Shown here: piece after piece, positions 1-5,362 of the stretch
Position numbering within the stretch: position 1 is the stretch's first letter
Layout: each line of letters begins with the position of its first letter
Assembly: GCA_009885185.1 (NCBI GenBank)
Contig: VFLF01000252.1
Location: 1 to 5,362, forward strand
From: Nitrosomonadales bacterium
Lineage (GTDB): Bacteria; Pseudomonadota; Gammaproteobacteria; Burkholderiales; SG8-41
Direction of reading: 5' to 3'
DNA length: 5,362 bases
The notes under the pieces: generated by a model
What the model saw: only the letters and a program-made list of their open reading frames with translations
What the model was told of the DNA's origin: nothing
The model's database searches: none
Position numbers and translations under genes: made by a program

Positions 1-932
1 AGCGGTAGCATCCGCAGCAGCGGGCCGTCCGGGGACAGGTGATGCACTTGCGTGCTGTCCGCGGTTTGCACCACCGCCAGCACGTCGTGTGTGCCGGTGT
101 CGCTGCTGACCGCGCTGACGATCATGCCGCTGGCCTGATCGCCGAATGCCGCTGAATACAATTTGTCGCCGGCGCGCGGCGGCTCCTGCGCATCGATGCG
201 AGCGCGCACCATGCGCTGCTTGACCTTGCCGAGATAATGCGCGCGCGCCACGATTTCCTGTCCGGGATAGCAACCCTTGTCGAAGCTCACCGCGCCGATG
301 GCGTCAAAATTCACCGTCTGCGGCACGAATTGCTCCTGCGTGGCGGCGACCACCGAGGGGATGCCGCCTTCGATATCCTGCCGCGTCCACCCTGATTCCG
401 GCGACGCTGCGGCGTGCTTGAGCAGCGCGGACTCGACGACGCCGGCGGTTGCTGTGTCGGCAATCAGCAGGTAACGGTTCACCGGCAGTTTCAGTACCGC
501 GATCTGGTTGACATGCGTGACCTCGTGATGTGCGCCAGGCACCACGCCCGCACATGCCGCCACGACCGATGCCGCATCGGGCCCAGCGACGCCGAATAAA
601 ATGTGTTCGTCGCTGATGTCGGACGCCTTGACCTTGGCGCGCAGGATGTACATCGACAAGCGCTTACGTATCGGTTCGGCCAGTTCGCGCGGCAGCATCA
701 TGCGATACGCAGCGGCGTCGCGCCACAGCAGCATGCACGCGAGCAGGCGGCCCTTGGGCGTGCAGTAACCGGCGTATTGGCTGTTCGATGCCGTCAGCGC
801 AGCTACATTGCTGGTGAGTTGGCCTTGCAGAAAAGCTTGCGCGTCCGGGCCGTCAAATTGCAGCAGGCCCGCGGACGCTATCTTGCACCAGTGGATGTCG
901 GACACGGCAGTAATTGCGCTCGTCTGTTTCAA
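1..932 (-). CDS. ygfZ: Folate-binding protein YgfZ (Fe-S cluster repair / tRNA modification factor), 3' end beyond window
   Basis: Translation of the minus strand from 932 to the left edge is open throughout and gives about 310 residues. The decisive sign is the family signature KGCYPGQEIVAR at about 243-278, with the invariant Cys near residue 221, preceded by FVPQTVNFDAIGAVSFD. The N-terminal region has LLQFDGPDAQAFLQGQLTSNV and CTPKGRLLA, which match the GcvT-like folate-binding fold. YgfZ proteins are cytoplasmic, bind tetrahydrofolate and support Fe-S enzymes such as the tRNA thiomethyltransferase MiaB. About 90 residues follow the Cys in the window, against about 98 in E. coli as I recall it, so only a short tail is missing. 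The start is uncertain: the frame has a stop at 945-947 and no ATG before the conserved region. TTG at 932 and GTG at 905 are the candidates, neither with a good ribosome binding site. The -10 at 942-949 would leave TTG almost leaderless, so GTG at 905 is a serious alternative. Confidence 0.94.
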   Translation of the reverse strand, partial: MKQTSAITAVSDIHWCKIASAGLLQFDGPDAQAFLQGQLTSNVAALTASNSQYAGYCTPKGRLLACMLLWRDAAAYRMMLPRELAEPIRKRLSMYILRAKVKASDISDEHILFGVAGPDAASVVAACAGVVPGAHHEVTHVNQIAVLKLPVNRYLLIADTATAGVVESALLKHAAASPESGWTRQDIEGGIPSVVAATQEQFVPQTVNFDAIGAVSFDKGCYPGQEIVARAHYLGKVKQRMVRARIDAQEPPRAGDKLYSAAFGDQASGMIVSAVSSDTGTHDVLAVVQTADSTQVHHLSPDGPLLRMLP

Positions 933-941
933 AGAGCGCGC

Positions 942-949
942 ATTCTATA
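942..949 (-). promoter_or_regulatory. Probable -10 element of the ygfZ promoter
   Basis: Read on the minus strand this is TATAGAAT, a close match to a sigma-70 -10 element, lying in a GC-rich stretch just before ygfZ. Transcription would begin near 935-937, 3 to 5 bases before the TTG candidate start and about 30 before the GTG candidate. No convincing -35 lies 16-18 bases upstream, where the bases are GC-rich (ACCCGG). An A/T-rich block at 978-1013 falls about 40-75 bases upstream of the predicted start, where an UP element could sit. The promoter call is inference from sequence pattern only. Confidence 0.4.
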
Positions 950-977
950 CGACACCGGCGCGCCGCCCGGGTTGTCG

Positions 978-1006
978 TAAAATATTGTTTAAAAACAAAT
1001 ACTTAT
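978..1006 (+). repeat. A/T-rich 29-base direct repeat, copy 1 (intergenic)
   Basis: The sequence is TAAAATATTG, TT, TAAAAACAA, A, TACTTAT. It matches 5093-5121 at 26 of 29 positions in the same orientation. After a 2-base insertion here (GA at 1007-1008) the match continues for ATAAT at 1009-1013. It lies between the small membrane protein and ygfZ, outside any gene. Within it TTGTTT-AA-AAACAA at 985-998 is a perfect 6-base inverted repeat, but its left arm is not kept in copy 2. Read on the plus strand from TTG at 985 it encodes LFKNKYL then stop, against LHKNKYLYN in copy 2. Confidence 0.85.
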
Positions 1007-1024
1007 GAATAATGTGCGGCAGGG

Positions 1025-1324
1025 TCAGGATTTCGGCGGCAGCCTCGCCACGGTGCTCACGGTCTCTTCGTGCTCGATGACCGTGTAGTCGCCTTCGACC
1101 ACGCGCGGGTCGGAATCGGTCGTAACATTGCCTTGTGCACGCTTGAGTTTGCGCAATGTCCACCACAGGCGCGCGCCGACGACGACGGCCACCAGCGCGC
1201 CAGCGATCAGCGCCACCGTCAAAAAGAAGAATCCCAGGATGATCAGTACGAGTGTCACCAACGTGACGACGATACGTGTCAGCCAGCCCGCGCCCTGTGG
1301 AGTGTTCATGCGGATTTTGACCAT
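1025..1324 (-). CDS. Small hypothetical membrane protein
   Basis: This reading frame encodes 99 residues, or 94 if the second Met (MNTPQGAGWL, ATG at 1309) is the true start. Neither ATG has a clear ribosome binding site. A hydrophobic stretch at about residues 16-52 (TRIVVTLVTLVLIILGFFF and beyond) is long enough for two short membrane helices or a hairpin. It is followed by a basic, aromatic segment ARLWWTLRKLKR that should lie on the cytoplasmic side. The last 35 residues are polar and acidic (VVEGDYTVIEHEE). I do not recognise a family with a known function. It lies 24 bases after the NYN-domain gene on the same strand, so the two are probably co-transcribed. The gene is supported by its composition and membrane topology rather than by homology that I can cite. 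Confidence 0.75.
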   Translation of the reverse strand: MVKIRMNTPQGAGWLTRIVVTLVTLVLIILGFFFLTVALIAGALVAVVVGARLWWTLRKLKRAQGNVTTDSDPRVVEGDYTVIEHEETVSTVARLPPKS

Positions 1325-1348
1325 TGCCGGCGTTGCGAGTTCGATGGA

Positions 1349-2149
1349 TCAATAATCCGGGTTGAAGCTCTTGATGATGACGCCGCCGGACTTCTCGTCG
1401 GGTTCGGTCACGATCAACTTTCGGGACTCGGCTTCGTCGAGCAATTTGCCGAACGAACGAAAGCCGTAAAAGGCTTCATTGAAGCCAGGCTTGCGGCGCT
1501 TTAAGGCCTGCTTCACCATCGAACCCCAGATTTTTTCTTCGGCGCTGCGCTCGGCGAACAGTGCCTCGATGGTTTCCATCACCACGTCCAGCGCCTCGGC
1601 GGTGCGGTCGCCTTCCGGGGCGGCCTTGCTGGCGGCGCTGGCGGCAGGTTTTTTCTTGCGCGATTGCTTGCGGGATTTTTCGCGCACCAGGTCATCGTAG
1701 AAAATAAATTCGTCGCAATTGGCGATCAGCAGATCGGAGGAGGATTTTTTGACCCCGACGCCGATCACCACTTTGTTGTTCTCGCGAAGCTTCGATACCA
1801 GCGGCGAGAAATCCGAATCACCGCTGATGATGACGAAGGTGTCCACGTGCGCCTTGGTGTAGCACAGGTCCAGCGCGTCGACCACCATGCGTATGTCGGC
1901 GGAGTTCTTGCCGGACTGGCGTACGTGCGGAATTTCGATCATCTCGAACGCGGCTTCGTGCATGTCTTTTTTGAACTCGCGATAACGCTCCCAGTCGCAG
2001 TAGGCTTTTTTGACCACGATATTGCCCTTGAGCAGCAGGCGCTCGAGTACTTTGCCGATGTCAAAGGCGTCGGTATGCAGATCGCGTACGCCGAGCGCGA
2101 CGTTTTCAAAGTCGCAGAATAACGCCATGCTGCGGGTGTCGATGGTCAT
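1349..2149 (-). CDS. NYN-domain (LabA/DUF88-like) putative nuclease with C-terminal LOTUS/OST-HTH-type region
   Basis: The product has 266 residues. The N-terminal two thirds has the PIN-like NYN fold: MALFCDFENV at 8-17 with Asp13, SADIRMVVDAL at 83-93 with Asp85 and Asp91, and IISGDSDFSPLV at 108-118 with Asp111 and Asp113. This is the expected cluster of acidic metal-binding residues, so nuclease chemistry is plausible, although activity is unproven for most of the family. A basic linker (about 156-181, KSRKQSRKKKPAA) leads to an alpha/beta segment at about 184-260 (IWGSMVKQALKRRKPGFNEA, then FRSFGKLLDEAESRKLI). That segment resembles an OST-HTH/LOTUS domain, which is known to bind RNA. 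The likely role is cytoplasmic RNA handling. Start ATG 2149 lacks a strong ribosome binding site; ATG 2128 (MALFCDFENV) is an alternative. The gene diverges from the cyclase gene and is followed closely by the small membrane protein. Confidence 0.9.
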   Translation of the reverse strand: MTIDTRSMALFCDFENVALGVRDLHTDAFDIGKVLERLLLKGNIVVKKAYCDWERYREFKKDMHEAAFEMIEIPHVRQSGKNSADIRMVVDALDLCYTKAHVDTFVIISGDSDFSPLVSKLRENNKVVIGVGVKKSSSDLLIANCDEFIFYDDLVREKSRKQSRKKKPAASAASKAAPEGDRTAEALDVVMETIEALFAERSAEEKIWGSMVKQALKRRKPGFNEAFYGFRSFGKLLDEAESRKLIVTEPDEKSGGVIIKSFNPDY

Positions 2150-2234
2150 GAGGGGTTTCCCAAGTGGTGACGTGGCGATGTCGCGATTGTGATGAAGCCG
2201 CGCGCAAAAGTCGATGAGTTTTGCAAATGGATTG

Positions 2235-2264
2235 TTGCGCGACTGGCGGCAACCCGGCTACGAT
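2235..2264 (+). promoter_or_regulatory. Possible promoter of the cyclase-FHA gene
   Basis: TTGCGC at 2235-2240 and TACGAT at 2259-2264 are separated by 18 bases and resemble sigma-70 -35 and -10 elements. Transcription would begin near 2271, directly at the chosen ATG (2272), implying a leaderless message, or about 30 bases before the ATG at 2302. It is a weak match, supported mainly by its position. Confidence 0.3.
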
Positions 2265-2271
2265 GGCGGGT

Positions 2272-3195
2272 ATGGCTATCACCGCGAGGCAAACCCAGAC
2301 GATGACCGTGTTGTTCGCGGATATTACCGAGAGCAGCCGGCTTTATCATCAATTGGGCGACAGCGCCGCGCGCAGCGCTATTAACGAATGCCTGTCGCTG
2401 CTGGCAGCGCAGTTGCCGCGCTTTGACGGCAGACTGGTCAAGACGCTGGGCGATGCCGTCATGTGTGTGTTTCCCGATGCGGCATCGGCGGTAGGTGCTG
2501 CCACCGAAATGCAGGCCGCGGTGAGCGCCGTTCGCGACGGCGAGCCGCCGTTGCGCATACATATCGGGCTGCATGCGGGAGCGGTACTGGTGGAGGATGG
2601 TGATGTATTCGGCGACACGGTGAATGCCGCGGCATTTCTCACCAACGTGGCGATGGCCGATCAAATATTGATTTCTGACGTGACCGAGCGCGAGTTGCCC
2701 GCGCCGCTGAAAGTGATGGTGCGGCCGTTATTCAGCGCGGTGTTGAAGGGCGGAACGGGTGAATCCACGATTTGCCAGGTGGTGTGGCGCATGGATACCC
2801 TGGACATGACGGACGTGAACGTGCTGGCGCCCAGAGTGATCGGCGCCGACACCGGCAGCCTGGTGGTGTCGCTGGGCGATGAACGCGTGCGCGTGGATCG
2901 CTGGCACCCGCTGATGACCATGGGTCGCGCGCCCGGCTGCGATCTGGTGGTCACTGATGCGTTCTCGTCGCGGCGTCATTGCTCGATACGCTTTGTGCGC
3001 ACGAGTTTTTACGTGGTGGATCACAGCGTCAATGGCACTTACATCACCCTGGCAGGCGGCGACGAAATTCACCTGCTGCGCGGCGAAACGGTGATCGAAA
3101 GTTCCGGCGAAATTCGCCTGGGACGCAGCCGCGCGGAAGTGGCAAAAGACGTGATTAGCTTCCAGCGCGACCGGCGTTCGCAGTTTCGCGTATAG
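2272..3195 (+). CDS. Class III adenylate/guanylate cyclase domain fused to an FHA domain
   Basis: From ATG 2272 the product has 307 residues. The cyclase homology domain (about 10-170) shows LFADITESS with metal-binding Asp17, then KTLGDAVM with Lys57 and second metal Asp61. It continues with DVFGDTVNAAAFL carrying base-contact Asp111 and Asn118. In active class III enzymes the residue four after this Asn is an Arg that stabilises the transition state; here it is Phe122. A C-terminal FHA domain (about 205-290) has MGRAP (Gly218-Arg219), SSRRH (Ser233, His236) and HSVNGTY (Asn254), the usual phosphothreonine-binding set. No membrane segment or signal peptide is seen, so it should be a soluble signalling protein responding to Ser/Thr phosphorylation. 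The start is uncertain: the frame is open from TTG 2221, ATGs occur at 2227, 2263, 2272 and 2302, and none has a strong ribosome binding site. GAGG at 2286-2289 lies 12 bases before 2302. It converges with the oxidoreductase gene, with 6 bases between the two stops. Confidence 0.93.
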   Translation: MAITARQTQTMTVLFADITESSRLYHQLGDSAARSAINECLSLLAAQLPRFDGRLVKTLGDAVMCVFPDAASAVGAATEMQAAVSAVRDGEPPLRIHIGLHAGAVLVEDGDVFGDTVNAAAFLTNVAMADQILISDVTERELPAPLKVMVRPLFSAVLKGGTGESTICQVVWRMDTLDMTDVNVLAPRVIGADTGSLVVSLGDERVRVDRWHPLMTMGRAPGCDLVVTDAFSSRRHCSIRFVRTSFYVVDHSVNGTYITLAGGDEIHLLRGETVIESSGEIRLGRSRAEVAKDVISFQRDRRSQFRV

Positions 3196-3201
3196 TCCGG
3201 T

Positions 3202-4104
3202 TCAGACGAGACGCGCGGGACCCTTGATGGTGTCGGCAAGGCCTTCAATGACCTGCGCGCCGCTGCGGTTTTTGTCGCGCGCTTCCTCGGGTGATTCCTT
3301 GCCTTGCGGGGTGTCGGCGATTTGCGCATACAAATCCGCGGCGCCTTGTAGGATGCGCGGCGTCAGCCCCGCGCCTTCGAAAGTTTTCGCAATCTCCTGC
3401 ATTTCGGGCACCCAGCGATAGGCTTTGAACGGCATGCGCTCGGAACGGCTTAACACCGACTCATAGAGCTCGGCCTGGCTGGCCTTGAATTCCGCTATCA
3501 GCGTTTGTTCCACGCCGAGTTTACGCGCGGCCACCAGCAACTCCACGCCCAGGGCGATGGATCCCTTGGTCATGGCCGCGTAGCACATTTTCACCGCGGA
3601 CGCGTCGCCGATTTTTTCGCCGGCGATGCGTACATCGATGTTCGGGCAATGTATGCGGTTCATCAATTCAGCGTTCGGCCCGGAAACGTAAAAACGCTGC
3701 TTGGCCTTGCCGCGCGGCGGCGGGCCGATAATCCCGGCGTCAATGGTGGTGCTACCCACAGCCGACATGATCTCGGTAATCTCGCTCATGGTTTGCGGAG
3801 CGACGGCGTTGCAATCGACGAATACAATCTTGCGCCCGGCGGCCTTGCACGCGGCGGCCACCGCGCGTGCATTGGTGACGGCCGCTCCGGGATCAAGCAC
3901 GGACAGCACCATATCGCATTCCTTCACCAGATTTTCCAGCGAATGAAGATCGGTGAGTCCGGCTTTTTCGCCCAAGCCGCGCGTGCGCGGGCTGCGCCCG
4001 TCGGACGCCATGCAGACATTGAAGCCCAGTGCTTTGAGACACATGGCGACGCCTTGTCCCATGTCGCCGGGGCTGGTGATGCCGATGCTGTTGTTAAGGT
4101 CCAT
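3202..4104 (-). CDS. NAD(P)-dependent oxidoreductase, 6-phosphogluconate dehydrogenase-like with DUF1932-type C-terminus
   Basis: The product has 300 residues from ATG 4104, chosen because GGAG (ctcc at 4111-4114 on the plus strand) lies 6 bases upstream. A longer open frame reaches 4188, but its extra 28 residues look non-coding. The N-terminus is a Rossmann fold: SIGITSPGDMGQGVA at 6-20 gives the dinucleotide-binding turn, in the P-G-x-M-G form of beta-hydroxyacid dehydrogenase relatives. GRSPRTRG (36-43) follows the second strand, where a basic residue would favour NADP. VLSVLDPGAAV (66-76) and IVFVDCNAVAP (93-103) complete the fold. The helical C-terminal half contains DASAVKMCYAAMTKG (167-181), with Lys172 at the place of the family's catalytic lysine. 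The substrate cannot be told from the sequence; a small hydroxy acid or related carbonyl compound is likely by family. Neighbours give no pathway context. Confidence 0.9.
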   Translation of the reverse strand: MDLNNSIGITSPGDMGQGVAMCLKALGFNVCMASDGRSPRTRGLGEKAGLTDLHSLENLVKECDMVLSVLDPGAAVTNARAVAAACKAAGRKIVFVDCNAVAPQTMSEITEIMSAVGSTTIDAGIIGPPPRGKAKQRFYVSGPNAELMNRIHCPNIDVRIAGEKIGDASAVKMCYAAMTKGSIALGVELLVAARKLGVEQTLIAEFKASQAELYESVLSRSERMPFKAYRWVPEMQEIAKTFEGAGLTPRILQGAADLYAQIADTPQGKESPEEARDKNRSGAQVIEGLADTIKGPARLV

Positions 4105-4235
4105 GCGATTCTCCAGATACGTACGGCAATAAACGAAAAGATGAGAGGAAAAAGCCGCGGTTGCCAAGAACGCATGCAAGAGTATCACCTTCCGCGCGAT
4201 GTTGCCGCTGCGTGCGGAGAGCCATGTCGAGGGAG

Positions 4236-4241
4236 TAAAAT
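4236..4241 (+). promoter_or_regulatory. Possible -10 element for the methyltransferase gene
   Basis: TAAAAT stands out from its surroundings 28 bases before the ATG at 4270. Transcription would begin near 4248, giving a leader of about 22 bases that contains the ribosome binding site GGGAG at 4259-4263, 6 bases from the ATG. No clear -35 lies 17 bases upstream (TGCGGA). The 165-base gap 4105-4269 must also carry the promoter of the divergent oxidoreductase. On the minus strand TTGGCA (4167-4162) is a fair -35, but its -10 is poor. Confidence 0.35.
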
Positions 4242-4269
4242 CCGCTGGTTGTCATCGTGGGAGTACGTC

Positions 4270-5091
4270 ATGCACTGGAACTGGTTGCGCGTCGGGGTGG
4301 CGGGATGGTTGATTGCGGCAGGTTCGGCGCACGCGCAAGGCATCGAGCCGCTGCTCGACAAGACGTTGGCGGGCGATCATCGTTCCGAAGCGAACCGCGC
4401 GCGCGACAAATACCGCAATCCTCGCGAGACGCTGCTGTTCTTTGGCATGAAACCGGACATGACGGTGGTTGAAATCTGGCCCGGCGGCGGCTGGTATTCG
4501 GAAATTCTCGCGCCGGTGCTGCGTGACAACGGCAAGTTGTATCTCGCGGGCAACGCGATTGAAAATCCCAAATTGCCCGCGTGGCAGCGCGAGGCGCGCG
4601 AAAAACAGGAAGCCGCCTACGCCAAACGTCCGGCGCTGTATGGCAAGCCGGTGTTCACCTCGCTGGGGCCGCCGGAGTATCTGGCCATCGCGCCGGCGGG
4701 CAGCGCGGACATGGTGCTGACGTTTCGCAATGTGCATAACTGGAGTCAACAAAAGACGGATTCTCTGGTGTTCAAGGCCTTTTTTGAGGCGCTGAAACAA
4801 GGCGGTATTCTCGGCGTGGTGGAGCATCGCGCGCATCCCGGTACGCCGTTCGAACTGCAGATCAAATCCGGCTACATGACCGAAGCGTACGTGATTGAAC
4901 TGGCGGAAAAAGCCGGTTTCAAATTGGCGGCGAAATCCGAAGTGAATGCGAATCCGAAAGACACCAAGGATCACCCTAACGGCGTATGGACGCTGCCGCC
5001 GATGTCACGCGGGCGACTTGATCCGGAGAAATATCTCGCCATTGGCGAGAGTGATCGCATGACACTGCGTTTTGAGAAACCTGTCCGGTAG
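4270..5091 (+). CDS. Exported class I SAM-dependent methyltransferase-like protein (COG4798-like)
   Basis: The product has 273 residues. The start ATG at 4270 has GGGAG 6 bases upstream, and translation from it begins with a Sec signal peptide: MHWNWLR, a hydrophobic core VGVAGWLIAAGSA, and a likely cleavage site AHA-Q after residue 22. The mature part has a methyltransferase motif I-like loop VVEIWPGGGWYSEIL (66-80), a central TFRNVHNW (151-158), the strand LGVVEHRAHPG (181-191) and the conserved tail segments KDTKDHPNGVWTLPP (230-244) and GESDRMTLRF (259-268). These match the predicted methyltransferases of COG4798, many of which carry signal peptides. The reaction is unknown, and SAM is not known to be supplied in the periplasm, so the fold may have another use. 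It lies 8 bases upstream of the efflux adaptor gene, which suggests an operon. The open frame extends upstream to 3505, but that part is antisense to the oxidoreductase gene. Confidence 0.9.
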   Translation: MHWNWLRVGVAGWLIAAGSAHAQGIEPLLDKTLAGDHRSEANRARDKYRNPRETLLFFGMKPDMTVVEIWPGGGWYSEILAPVLRDNGKLYLAGNAIENPKLPAWQREAREKQEAAYAKRPALYGKPVFTSLGPPEYLAIAPAGSADMVLTFRNVHNWSQQKTDSLVFKAFFEALKQGGILGVVEHRAHPGTPFELQIKSGYMTEAYVIELAEKAGFKLAAKSEVNANPKDTKDHPNGVWTLPPMSRGRLDPEKYLAIGESDRMTLRFEKPVR

Positions 5092-5092
5092 A

Positions 5093-5121
5093 TAAAATAT
5101 TGCATAAAAACAAGTACTTAT
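5093..5121 (+). repeat. A/T-rich 29-base direct repeat, copy 2 (covers the start of the efflux adaptor gene)
   Basis: The sequence is TAAAATATTG, CA, TAAAAACAA, G, TACTTAT, matching 978-1006 at 26 of 29 positions and continuing with ATAAT at 5122-5126. Seven matching bases lie upstream of the proposed TTG start, and the rest encode LHKNKYL. TATAAT at 5121-5126 is a perfect -10 hexamer, with TTGCAT 15 bases before it, so the copy could carry a promoter, although that would start transcription inside the gene. Confidence 0.85.
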
Positions 5122-5362
5122 ATAATTTTTCGGCATTTGGCCTGACAGCAGCGTTAGGGTTGCTGTCCGCGTGCGGTGACAAGCCGGTGGCGCCCGCGAT
5201 GGCGCCGCTGGTAGTGACGCAAACGGCGGCGGCGGGCGATGCCGGTTTGCAGGCGAACTTTGCTGGCGAGGTGCGCGCGCGCAGTGAATCCGCGCTGGGT
5301 TTTCGCGTCGGCGGAAAAATCACCGAGCGGCTGGTGGATGTGGGCGCGGTGGTGAAGGCGGG
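5100..5362 (+). CDS. RND efflux system periplasmic adaptor (membrane fusion protein), lipoprotein, 3' end beyond window
   Basis: From TTG at 5100 the frame is open to the right edge, giving 87 residues. It begins with a lipoprotein signal: basic HKNKYLYN, hydrophobic FSAFGLTAALGLL, and lipobox LSAC with the lipidated Cys at residue 25, followed by GDKP. The mature part starts the adaptor fold: LVVTQTAAAGDAG, then FAGEVRARSESALGFRVGGK (54-73) and ITERLVDVGAVVKAG, the usual opening of the barrel-sandwich (lipoyl-like) domain of MexA/AcrA relatives. Such proteins link an inner-membrane RND pump to an outer-membrane channel. The pump gene would be expected just beyond the window. TTG is preferred because the signal peptide needs the basic residues before the hydrophobic core and the next in-frame ATG (about 5199) lies after the Cys. 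No good ribosome binding site precedes it; translation may be coupled to the methyltransferase gene, whose stop is 8 bases upstream. Confidence 0.9.
   Translation, partial: MHKNKYLYNFSAFGLTAALGLLSACGDKPVAPAMAPLVVTQTAAAGDAGLQANFAGEVRARSESALGFRVGGKITERLVDVGAVVKA

Noticed and set aside
956..965. CGGCGCGCCG palindrome as a terminator or operator
   Set aside because: There is no loop and no T-run in a position to terminate the upstream gene; short GC palindromes are expected in this composition.
985..998. TTGTTT-AA-AAACAA dyad as an intrinsic terminator or a conserved operator
   Set aside because: The stem is all but one pair A/T with a 2-base centre, so the hairpin would be unstable, and the left arm is not conserved in the second repeat copy.
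1070..1504. 144-codon plus-strand open frame
   Set aside because: It spans the antisense of two minus-strand genes and the gap between them, with His/Asp/Arg-rich shadow composition.
2146..2664. 172-codon minus-strand open frame over the NYN/cyclase gap
   Set aside because: It is antisense to the cyclase domain and overlaps the start of the NYN gene; its composition is that of a shadow.
3192..3206. Bidirectional terminator between the convergent cyclase and oxidoreductase genes
   Set aside because: Only 6 bases separate the stops and no hairpin with a T-run is visible there.
4105..4188. N-terminal extension of the oxidoreductase to an upstream ATG
   Set aside because: The extra 28 residues precede a clean Rossmann-fold start, and the GGAG 6 bases before ATG 4104 fixes the start there.
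3505..4269. Long plus-strand open frame continuous with the methyltransferase frame
   Set aside because: It lies antisense to the well-supported oxidoreductase gene. The translation is low in complexity and rich in His, Arg and Gly, and the signal peptide with its ribosome binding site places the true start at 4270.
4252..4974. 240-codon minus-strand open frame
   Set aside because: It is a shadow of the methyltransferase gene, with Arg/His/Phe-rich composition and no recognisable domain.

Overview
The window is GC-rich (roughly 60% by eye), densely coded proteobacterial chromosome. Codon use, gene types and the FHA-linked cyclase look most like Betaproteobacteria. This is an inference, because there is no rRNA or other firm marker. 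No RNA gene, CRISPR array, insertion sequence or integrase is visible, and no stretch over about 165 bases lacks a gene.

Left part (1-2149, minus strand, read right to left): a NYN-domain nuclease-like protein with a C-terminal LOTUS-type region, then a small membrane protein after a 24-base gap, then a 92-base gap rich in A/T, then ygfZ, the folate-binding Fe-S/tRNA-modification factor. ygfZ is recognised by its KGCYPGQE signature and runs off the left edge. It starts at a non-ATG codon next to a good -10 element.

Middle part: reading rightward from about 2272 is a class III nucleotide cyclase fused to an FHA domain. It keeps the metal aspartates and base-recognition residues but has Phe where the transition-state Arg is expected. 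It converges, with only 6 bases between stops, on a minus-strand NAD(P)-binding oxidoreductase of the 6-phosphogluconate-dehydrogenase-like type with a DUF1932-like C-terminus.

Right part: divergent from the oxidoreductase, a 165-base gap leads into an exported SAM-methyltransferase-like protein (COG4798-like). Eight bases after it comes a lipoprotein RND-efflux periplasmic adaptor, cut by the right edge and apparently starting at TTG. The last two genes look like one transcription unit.

The clearest unexplained structure is a 29-base A/T-rich sequence present twice in the same orientation, 4115 bases apart, with 26 of 29 bases identical. One copy (978-1006) lies upstream of ygfZ and outside any gene. 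The other (5093-5121) covers the start codon and first codons of the efflux adaptor. I do not see a wholly new multi-gene system. The repeat and the altered cyclase active site are the best leads.
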